A DNA stretch of 64,000 bases from an uncultured Bacteroidales bacterium. GTDB lineage: Bacteria; Bacteroidota; Bacteroidia; Bacteroidales; UBA932. A program made the translations under genes and the position numbers. How positions within the stretch are numbered: the stretch's first letter is position 1; the number at the start of each line of letters is the position of its first letter. The stretch is taken from positions 62,001 to 126,000 of the forward strand of contig CALVDR010000001.1 of the NCBI GenBank assembly GCA_944326365.1, read 5' to 3'. Positions 19,001 through 25,272 of the stretch are shown here, piece by piece. The notes below the pieces were generated by a model, which was given only the letters and a program-made list of their open reading frames with translations, made no database searches and was not told where the DNA came from.

Positions 19001-19327
19001 CAGCGTGACCGGAAACCCGGGTTTCCCGGGAAGTTCCTTCACGAAATCATCGGGATCCGTCCCTTCGAGCTGTTCCACGGAAAACATCTCAGGCATGAAC
19101 CACTTCAGGTAGCCTGATGACGAAGGGTCTGTCGAAAGGACATACAATTCCTTCAATATCCTGTTTTTCATCTCGTCCGTAGCCTTGTTCGTGAAAGTCA
19201 CGGCGAGAATATGACGATAAGGATACCTCTCCTTTTTCCTGAACAGCAGGGTGATGTATTTCCTGGCAAGATTGAAGGTCTTTCCGGAACCTGCCGAGGC
19301 CTTCATGATCTGTATTATCTTCCGCAT
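16097..19327 (-). CDS. UvrD/AddA-like helicase-nuclease
   Basis: A 1076-residue superfamily 1A helicase. Walker A is ASAGSGKTFNLARKY at the N terminus, motif Ia VTFTNKATDEMKNRIL follows, Walker B is LLDEFQDTSGIQW, and motif V is VHKSKGLDFRYVIFP. The last 150 residues form a RecB-type PD-(D/E)XK nuclease with RPDRVMID and VTVLDYKFG. This is the helicase-nuclease subunit of an AddAB-type double-strand-break resection complex, acting with the upstream gene whose end it overlaps by 13 bases. Bacteroidota AddA/B are divergent, so the label is by architecture rather than close similarity. Confidence 0.9.
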   Translation of the reverse strand: MRKIIQIMKASAGSGKTFNLARKYITLLFRKKERYPYRHILAVTFTNKATDEMKNRILKELYVLSTDPSSSGYLKWFMPEMFSVEQLEGTDPDDFVKELPGKPGFPVTLEGIRECAGEMLCNILHDYSAFSISTIDRFFQQTLKAFSREIGQFSSYQVELDKDSLIAETVDRIFDSLTEDSGNHALLRWLTDCAIEQVENGGGYDITGSLVKMASRLKSDQHRDLVAGRGIDEIQVCSYENLQKIRGLCRSVMADFIEKTRTRAKAATEAMESCGLVSGDFYRSFPKVLYSYSVMDANSTVEAPGTFLSRGRDPELWFSKAVRKTNMEKSRGLETSFGAFCSLFDDEFKVYNTARIVYDQLYELGLSADINREFDAVLKDNNVLGIDDSNRILKNIIDGSDAPFVYEKTGVRYENFLLDEFQDTSGIQWENFRPLLEESRSKGFESLIVGDVKQSIYRWRGSEWKLLHESLEKELSGCYTTVLDSNFRSCRNIVEFNNAFFPYAAGQLDALYGTGNTVSGIYSDVCQKVSSKSGDSGIVEVSFCAKGTQTDAVLKVIGNLRDSGASYGDIAVLVRNNSSGAKTAEDLIRNSIPVVTDDSLKVKSSSVVRRMVSLMAYMDNPRNTLGGYLASVMNVPVPESFRSLPDLCEALSRSMQSVDEAGFMAEATYVQSFVDCVLDYSSKYGNSLHDFLAYWEDADPNVSSPSLSDAVRIITVHKSKGLDFRYVIFPFAETVTLYRPSDVWCCPDFSGTGLEQAGECVFDVSLSDSSTSTLFDADHRREKLMQYIDNLNIFYVALTRAVKGMHVIAEYPSAAFLKTVENEVPDSRNMSHVLYSYIRRYGVQAGFREGDLRSEDIPESFRKGDMPDFSDGKKTDEGRQSLVSSYPSYPLNPDGCAQEMSPDGSLSGLPPRDRLLFSTDREDYFSEEGRTGLYSSGRMRGIILHRILASVRVAGDLHRAVTDAVAGGYLDEAEASEAESVLASKMAGVADRGWFSGEAKILNEVSLIDSDGSVYRPDRVMIDGGGKVTVLDYKFGAKENRHQRQVLRYADMWKRKGYAGVSACLWYVMENEVVEV

Positions 19328-22308
19328 ATTGTCCTGAAATCACATTTTTCGCAAAAATACATGTCATCGGTAAGTCTGAACGGGACGGAAACATCTGTCA
19401 GTTCATTGAAGAATCCTTCCAGCTTCCCGTCCATGGCCGCGATGAACCGCTCTTCCACAGGCCAGCTTTCCGGCAGACCGGAAAAAAGGGCGCGGGTAGA
19501 ATATATGCAGTTGCTCATCGTTTTCCCCGACATTTCCGGATCCTGGCTCAGAAATTTGTCATAGAGGTAGAGCTGCAAGGCTATCTTCCGCCTTTTCCTC
19601 GATGGTGCGGGATCGAATATCGCTTCCGCCGTTTTTTCCGCGTCCTGTCCGTTGACCGCCACATCCTTGCCGTCCACCAGCCCGGTCTTGTAATCCACTA
19701 TCCTCACTGTCTCTTCTGCAAGACTGTCTATCCTGTCCACGATGCCTTTCAGCCTGAAACCATGGAAATCCATCCGGCAATGCCGCTCCAGACCATGGAT
19801 CCTGATACTTCCGCTGCCGGAATTCCTGAGTATTTCCAGATCTGCCGACAATGTCTTCATCACATACCTGACGATGACGTCCACTGTCACTATGTTCTTT
19901 CCGGCAATCTCTATGGAATGGAGTTCCCGCATGACCACCTGCCGGACTTTCGCACGGATTTCCCTGCCCCGTTTCAGCCATGACGACAGATACTCTTCAG
20001 TGAGTTCGTGAAGCCGGTCTTCAGGAGAGGCAGTCACAACCCATTCGGAAACGGGAAGCCCGCTTTCCATGGCCTTTTCTCCGGAATACAGGGTCTGCAT
20101 CATTTCATGGTACACTGTACCGAAGAGCCCGGCGTCAAGGTCTTCTGCTACTTCCTCCTCTTTTCCGAGATTCTTCACCCTGTCATAGTAGAATCTGGCC
20201 GGACAGTCGAGATATTCCGATATGGAACTGGCGGAATATGTCAGGCCCCTGATGACATCCACATCTTCCCGAGTCTTGGCTATCGGTTCCCGACCGGATG
20301 AATCCGACAAAGCCACACTTACCGCATATCTTTCCAGCGGAAGTCCGAAATGGTACTGCAGCTGCTTTATATAGCGGCTTTCCTCCCCCGATTTCAGTCC
20401 TTCCGTCCTGGAATCATAAAGCAGCCATACATTCGAGGCACGGGAAAGCATCCTGTAGAAATAATATGCCCATACGGCATCCTGATACTCATAGGTAGGA
20501 AGGCCGAACCCTTTCCTGAGTTCAGGCGGAATGAATGACGAAGATACGCTTCTGCGCGGGAAGACACCCTCATTGGCTGAAAGGATGACCAGATTTTCAA
20601 AATCCAACGCCCTGGTTTCCAACGGCCCCATAATCTGCAGTCCCTGAAGGGGCTCACCCTTGAACGGAACGGATACCGGGGCAAGTATCTGTCTGAGCAG
20701 GCGCATCCATGTCTGAGGTCTCACAGGAAGATGAATCCTTTTCAGTGAGGTTATGGTCTTGTGGAATTCCGCGGCGAATTCAAGTTCGACCTTGTCGGCA
20801 TTGCCCGCCCTCAGGGCGGGTACGGTACTTTCTATCACATTCAGGAAGTAGGATGCGAGACGGTCGGTATCGTCAGGAGACGCGGATGTCCTGTCTGTGA
20901 TGACAGGCCGGAAAACAGCCGGGAATATTCCGCCGGCATCGAGTTCAGAGACCGGTATGTACAGCTGTGACCGGGACTTGACCTCATCCGCGAGGGCACG
21001 TCCTTCAGGTCCGGCCGCCATGCGGAAAATACTGTCTGAGAACAAGGTATGTACCGGCTTGTAATAAAAATACCATTCGTTTCCTTTCTTCCTGAGATTC
21101 ATCTGGATGTCAGCCACCGCCATCATGAACATGTAAAAGGCGCCGGACGTCACAGGGTAGCCCATGGTCACGTTTATATCCTTTATTTCAGGAGGGACGC
21201 TGTTCAATACGGACATCAGCAGCCCTTCATCAGGAAGGACCACGGCACAGTCAGCTCCTGACACGCCCGGTCTGCCTGACAGGATGCCTACCTTCGCAAG
21301 ATCCCCGCCGGTACAGCTGTCCGCTATCTCCCCGAATATGCCCGGAAGCTGTTTCACCTGGCCGACTGACGACGGGACACTCACTACCCTGATCCGGGGC
21401 AGAGGGGATTCGTCCCTGTCCAGGACAACGGTCTGCGGAAAGTCGCGGATATTCGACTCCATGAAGAAAGATGACTTGTTGTATCTGTCCCTGATCAGTT
21501 TTCCCGAATAATCCCAGCAGAACTCTGCCAGCGCCGCATCCTGCATGCTTTTCATCACGGTCCTCTCGCATTCGTTCAGAGCGTTCAGCCCCACGAAGAC
21601 GAATTTGACTGCATAAGGGAAAAACTGCCGCAGGATGTCTCCGGGAGAGCCGTCCCTGAACTGTTCCGCCACTGATCTGTAGACCATTCCCTCATATGCC
21701 ATGCCCTTTCCCGACAAAGCATTGCGGTAAGACGTATACAGAGGGTAAAGGATATTCCATATCTGAAGGAAGCGTTCCTTCACTTTCGGGTCATCGGAAT
21801 CCAGATCTACGGTGAGACGGCCGTTCCCGTCGCTGAAATGTCTGACAAAGGCTTCTATGGCCTTCCTCTGGGTATCCGACAGATAGGAAAACGAATCCTG
21901 CATGTTCTTCAGGTCGGCAATATTCGTGAAAAGCTGCGACGCATCTGCCAGATATTTGTCCACATCGTTGAAATCACCGATAATGATGTCACCCCAGAAA
22001 ATGAAATCGTCCAGAGATTCGGCTTTCCTGTAAAGCCCGGAATATACCGTATAAAGTTCAAGCAGCAGGGAGAGCCTGTCTGTCGGGGAAATGCCGTATA
22101 TCCTGTAGATGAAGTCATTTATGGTACACGTTTCCGGAACTGCCAGCGGTTCGGGATTTTCGCCTCTGGAATTCCTTTCGGCCACCAGGTCGGAAAGATA
22201 TTTCACGAAAAAAACTTCCGAACGCCTGTTCGGAAATATGAAACAAATATTTTCAATGTCGCCCCTGTCATAATACGCAGAAGCCACCTGTTTCAGAAAT
22301 GGTATCAT
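19315..22308 (-). CDS. AddB-like PD-(D/E)XK nuclease / inactive helicase subunit
   Basis: About 998 residues from ATG 22308 (MIPFLKQVASAYYDRGD); an in-frame start at 22392 would add 28 residues through the probable promoter. The N-terminal part resembles a degenerate UvrD-like domain (ICFIFPNRRSEVFFVKYL). The C-terminal nuclease has LKGIVDRIDSL and VRIVDYKTGLVDGK. Cysteines in ISEYLDCPARFYYDR and CEKCDFRTICGR match the iron-sulfur staple of AddB nucleases. It is the first gene of the recombination pair and is translationally coupled to the addA-like gene. Confidence 0.88.
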   Translation of the reverse strand: MIPFLKQVASAYYDRGDIENICFIFPNRRSEVFFVKYLSDLVAERNSRGENPEPLAVPETCTINDFIYRIYGISPTDRLSLLLELYTVYSGLYRKAESLDDFIFWGDIIIGDFNDVDKYLADASQLFTNIADLKNMQDSFSYLSDTQRKAIEAFVRHFSDGNGRLTVDLDSDDPKVKERFLQIWNILYPLYTSYRNALSGKGMAYEGMVYRSVAEQFRDGSPGDILRQFFPYAVKFVFVGLNALNECERTVMKSMQDAALAEFCWDYSGKLIRDRYNKSSFFMESNIRDFPQTVVLDRDESPLPRIRVVSVPSSVGQVKQLPGIFGEIADSCTGGDLAKVGILSGRPGVSGADCAVVLPDEGLLMSVLNSVPPEIKDINVTMGYPVTSGAFYMFMMAVADIQMNLRKKGNEWYFYYKPVHTLFSDSIFRMAAGPEGRALADEVKSRSQLYIPVSELDAGGIFPAVFRPVITDRTSASPDDTDRLASYFLNVIESTVPALRAGNADKVELEFAAEFHKTITSLKRIHLPVRPQTWMRLLRQILAPVSVPFKGEPLQGLQIMGPLETRALDFENLVILSANEGVFPRRSVSSSFIPPELRKGFGLPTYEYQDAVWAYYFYRMLSRASNVWLLYDSRTEGLKSGEESRYIKQLQYHFGLPLERYAVSVALSDSSGREPIAKTREDVDVIRGLTYSASSISEYLDCPARFYYDRVKNLGKEEEVAEDLDAGLFGTVYHEMMQTLYSGEKAMESGLPVSEWVVTASPEDRLHELTEEYLSSWLKRGREIRAKVRQVVMRELHSIEIAGKNIVTVDVIVRYVMKTLSADLEILRNSGSGSIRIHGLERHCRMDFHGFRLKGIVDRIDSLAEETVRIVDYKTGLVDGKDVAVNGQDAEKTAEAIFDPAPSRKRRKIALQLYLYDKFLSQDPEMSGKTMSNCIYSTRALFSGLPESWPVEERFIAAMDGKLEGFFNELTDVSVPFRLTDDMYFCEKCDFRTICGR

Positions 22309-22357
22309 ATCCGGTCTCGTTTTTCCGTCATCCACTGCCTGTCCGGCAATATGTCTG

Positions 22358-22365
22358 CAAATATA
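22358..22365 (-). promoter_or_regulatory. Probable -7 element for the addB-like gene
   Basis: TATATTTG on the minus strand fits TAnnTTTG and lies 49 bases before ATG 22308. A well-spaced -33 box is not seen. It lies back to back with the rubrerythrin promoter. Confidence 0.35.
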
Positions 22366-22434
22366 ACGTCCGCTTGTACCAAACCGCTGCACAAACGGAA
22401 ATCATTTTACAAAGTTAAAATTTTCAGAAAAAAA

Positions 22435-22465
22435 TTTGGAGATTGGGAGAAAAAAGCTACCTTTG
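22435..22465 (+). promoter_or_regulatory. Bacteroidota-type promoter of the rubrerythrin gene
   Basis: TTTG at 22435-22438, then 19 bases, then TACCTTTG at 22458-22465: an essentially ideal -33/-7 promoter for the primary sigma factor of this phylum. Transcription would begin near 22473, giving a leader of about 55 bases before ATG 22528. This is the clearest promoter in the window. Confidence 0.8.
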
Positions 22466-22527
22466 CATTCGAATCAATTTTGAATAATTCAAATTTAGAA
22501 ATTTACAACAGTTAAAAGGGAATTGAT

Positions 22528-23082
22528 ATGAAAAAGAAATTCAGATGCCTCGTTTGCGGATATGTCTACGAGGGTGAAAGCGCTCCTGCAGAGTGCCCGG
22601 TATGTCATGCAAAATCAGACAAGTTCGTGGAAGTCACAGAGTCCGAAGGCGAAATTTCATGGGCTGACGAGCACAGGCTTGGAGTGGCCAAGGATATCGA
22701 CCCTGAAATTCTCCAGGGACTGAAAGACCATTTTGCAGGCGAATGCACAGAAGTGGGTATGTATATCGCCATGAGCCGCCAGGCAGACAGGGAAGGCTAT
22801 CCTGAAATCGCAGAGGCTTTCAAGAGATACGCATACGAAGAGGCTGACCATGCAGCAAGATTCGCTGAACTTCTCGGAGAAGTGGTATGGGACACCGAGA
22901 CAAACGTGAAGAAGAGAATGGAAGCCGAAGCAGGCGCCTGCGAGGACAAGCTCCGCATCGCCAAACTGGCAAAGGCCCACAACCTCGATGCCATCCACGA
23001 TACTGTTCATGAGATGTGCAAGGACGAGGCCCGTCACGGAGCAGGTTTCCAGGGTCTGTACAACAGATACTTCAAGAAATAA
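22528..23082 (+). CDS. Reverse rubrerythrin (NADH peroxidase type)
   Basis: A 184-residue peroxide-scavenging protein of anaerobes. The order is reversed from classic rubrerythrin: an N-terminal rubredoxin domain ([12 protein letters not shown] and [11 protein letters not shown] supply four Cys for iron) precedes a four-helix diiron domain with the ligand motifs [25 protein letters not shown] and [12 protein letters not shown]. It reduces hydrogen peroxide with electrons from NAD(P)H via a reductase. It is a single-gene unit with its own strong promoter and terminator, consistent with high or oxygen-responsive expression. Confidence 0.93.
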   Translation: MKKKFRCLVCGYVYEGESAPAECPVCHAKSDKFVEVTESEGEISWADEHRLGVAKDIDPEILQGLKDHFAGECTEVGMYIAMSRQADREGYPEIAEAFKRYAYEEADHAARFAELLGEVVWDTETNVKKRMEAEAGACEDKLRIAKLAKAHNLDAIHDTVHEMCKDEARHGAGFQGLYNRYFKK

Positions 23083-23098
23083 TTCCGGACGGAACTTG

Positions 23099-23150
23099 AT
23101 AAATTGATGTGGTGTGCCATAAATGGTTTTGGCACACCCCATCAATTTAT
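23099..23150 (+). terminator. Hairpin terminator after rubrerythrin
   Basis: Arms at 23099-23119 and 23130-23150 pair over 21 positions with one mismatch; the inner part is GGTGTGCCA with TGGCACACC. The outer part is A/T-rich, so the stem supplies U residues at its 3' side (ATCAATTTAT). The stem starts 16 bases after the rubrerythrin stop. Confidence 0.75.
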
Positions 23151-23152
23151 AT

Positions 23153-23363
23153 TAACGTGAGTTCGATGAAAAGAACGTAGTGAATTTCAGAGAACTACCT
23201 CTTTTAGAGGATTCGTGGAACGAATCCGTAGGCAAGTCCTCCCATACGAAGGGGAGGATTTAGGAGGGGTGACACGTAAAAGGAAGGAGATTTCGAAGAA
23301 ATCGTAACGTCAGTTCGACGAAGTCTCTGGTACTAAGTAAAATAATTCGTCGAACTGACGTTA
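23153..23363. mobile_element. 211-bp MITE-like element with 18-bp terminal inverted repeats
   Basis: TAACGTGAGTTCGATGAA at 23153-23170 and TTCGTCGAACTGACGTTA at 23346-23363 are inverted copies with two mismatches. A third, perfect partner, TAACGTCAGTTCGACGAA, lies inside at 23305-23322 and forms an 18-bp palindrome with the right end. Flanking GATTTCGAA (23289-23297) and TTCGAAATC (23366-23374) extend that palindrome. The middle holds further small stems: CCTCTTTTAGAGG, GATTCG/CGAATC (23210-23226), and CCTCCC/GGGGAGG (23238-23256). There is no coding frame. It looks like a non-autonomous or REP-type intergenic repeat; mobility is inferred from structure only. Confidence 0.55.
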
Positions 23364-23455
23364 TATTCGAAATCATTGGCAAATCCAGAGGCGTCACACT
23401 CCCGTTGCGCGGCATGATGCAGCGCCGTGAATTTCCGGGAAATGATATTTTTTTC

Positions 23456-23463
23456 TAATTTTG
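23456..23463 (+). promoter_or_regulatory. Probable -7 element of the PUL regulator gene
   Basis: TAATTTTG fits TAnnTTTG and lies 22 bases before ATG 23486. A matching -33 TTG is not obvious. The position supports the far-upstream start codon of the regulator rather than the internal ATG at 23686. Confidence 0.45.
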
Positions 23464-23485
23464 GGGAAAATACCAAGACCAACAG

Positions 23486-25104
23486 ATGATGGGAAGATAC
23501 ATCTTGCGACCACTGATAACACTGTCCGTGCTGCTGTCTGTATCCTGCAGCGACAGGAATAATATTCTCCCCCCCCCCCAGATGTAAATGACGCGCTCGA
23601 AAGGCTGGATGAAGTCATCGGCAGAAAAGAACTGATCGAAGCGGCGAAAAACGAAAGCATCAGACAAAAGCATTCCCTGCTCTCCATGGCAGAATCGCCG
23701 GAGGAAAAATACGGAATTCTGGACCAGCTGTACTCGGAATTCTACCAGTATGATATCGATTCCGCCATTTTCTACGCCAGGACCAAGCTCGGACTTGCAA
23801 GGCAGATGGATTCGGAAATGATCCTGACCGATGCAATGTTCGACCTTGCTGACAGATACTCCCTGTCCGGCATGTATATGGAAGTCCTTGAAATCATGGG
23901 GAAAATAGACGCGGCAAACCTGACAGGAGACCAGCTGCCGACATATTTCCACATCTTCAGAAATGTTTACGAAGGACTGGAAACGACTTCCGATGACATT
24001 TCCCTGAGAGAAGAATATAAGGCCGAGAAGGAGAAATACAGGGAAAAACTGTGCAACTCGCTCGGTGAAAACGACATATCCAGAGTGTATGTCAAGACGG
24101 AAATCATGCGTGACGAAGGACGCGGACGGGAGATAGTGGAGCGTCTGGAACCGCTTATGGAATCGGGGACTCTGACTACTCATGAGAAAGGGATATTGTC
24201 CTATATTCTGGCGAAAGCCTATCAGATATGCGGAGATGACATGCAGGCGGTGTATTATATGGCTACAAGCGCACGCCTCGATCTCGAAACCCCTGTAAAG
24301 GAATACAAGTCACTGTACGAACTGGCAGGGATGATGTACAAATCCGGTGATATACGCAGGGCGTACAGGTACATCACCCGGTCGGTGGATGACGCCATTG
24401 CCGCGAACGCGGTGATAAACATCCAGTCGATAACCTCTATCCTGCCCATCATATCCGGATCATACAACCGTGAAATCATGAAAAACCACAGGCTGATGCG
24501 GAACTCGCTGGCAGGAATCAGCCTGCTGTCCATAGCTCTGGCCATCGCCATATTCTTCACCATCAGGGGCAACAAGAAGATTTCCCAGGCCAACGCCAAG
24601 CTGAAGGAATATGTCAGCCTGCTCCAGGAATCAAACAACATCAAGGAATCTTATATAGGACGCTATCTGGACATGTGCTCATATTATATTGGAGGACTGG
24701 AAAGATACAGGAGCGCCCTGCGCAAAAGTGCGAAAAACGGAGGATTCCAGGAAGTGAATGAAATGCTCAAATCCGGAGACTTCATAGACAAGGAGTTGAA
24801 TGAATTCTATGCCCAGTTCGATGCATCCTTCCTGAATCTTTTCCCTGATTTCGTGGAACAGCTCAATGGACTGCTGCAGCCGGACAAGAGAATAGAATGC
24901 AAGTCAAAAGACGGCATACTGAATACCGAACTCCGGGTAGCCGCACTGATCAGGCTTGGAGTGAACGATTCTGTCAAGATAGCCTATTTTCTCAGGAGGT
25001 CGGTATCGACCATCTACAACTACCGTGTAAAGATGAGGAATTCCGCTCTTTCAGACCGGGAAGAGTTCGAAAAGCAGATAATGCACATCGGAAGGCTTGC
25101 ATGA
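23486..25104 (+). CDS. DUF6377-type membrane regulator of the PUL, frame broken at a C11 tract
   Basis: From ATG 23486 (or 23489) the frame encodes a lipoprotein-type signal peptide (YILRPLITLSVLLSVSC) and then enters eleven C residues (23569-23579), where it meets TAA at 23585. The rest of the protein is in another frame, open from 23563 to 25104, and begins DVNDALERLDEVIGRKE, the usual start of this family's mature region. It continues with TPR-like helices, a membrane helix (GISLLSIALAIAIFFTI, bases of about 24515-24565), a coiled coil, and a C-terminal HTH with KIAYFLRRSVSTIYNYRVKM. Twelve or nine C residues would restore one frame of about 540 codons. It resembles membrane one-component regulators placed before susC genes, and it probably controls this locus. 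The product as written would be a short peptide, or an unexported form from ATG 23686. Confidence 0.8.
23569..23579 (+). repeat. Homopolymeric C11 tract, candidate contingency locus
   Basis: Eleven consecutive C residues lie inside the regulator gene, just behind its signal peptide codons. Tracts of this length slip readily during replication, and the downstream frame needs one more or two fewer C to be joined to the signal peptide. A miscounted homopolymer is the main alternative. Confidence 0.85.
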
Positions 25105-25207
25105 AACACTACTATTTTCAGCGACACTGTCATCTGCTATTTCACTAATACACACGGATTTGGCCTCAGAAGAATTTCTACGGCCGCTACTAAATGAATA
25201 CCACGGC

Positions 25208-25248
25208 TTTGAAACCTTTCCCAATCCGTCTTACTTTGGGAAAGGTTT
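25208..25248 (+). promoter_or_regulatory. susC promoter overlapped by an 11-bp inverted repeat
   Basis: TTTG at 25208-25211 is followed after 20 bases by TACTTTG (25232-25238), one base short of the TAnnTTTG consensus. AAACCTTTCCC at 25212-25222 and GGGAAAGGTTT at 25238-25248 are perfect inverted copies 15 bases apart. They span the spacer and the downstream edge of the -7 box. This looks like an operator, probably for the neighbouring regulator; a leader hairpin is the alternative. Confidence 0.55.
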
Positions 25249-25272
25249 AACCATAGCATTAAAACTAATCAA

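Larger units (their letters stand above)
23083..23485. other. 403-base intergenic region, non-coding
   Basis: Between rubrerythrin and the regulator gene. It holds the rubrerythrin terminator (23099-23150), the palindrome-rich element (23153-23374), about 80 bases in which nothing is recognized, and a TAATTTTG -7 box at 23456-23463 for the downstream gene. No gene is supported. Confidence 0.8.

Noticed and set aside
23686..25104. ATG 23686 as the true start of the regulator
   Set aside because: The open frame continues upstream with family-typical sequence and a signal peptide lies in the adjacent frame behind a promoter box; the internal ATG would remove the export signal.
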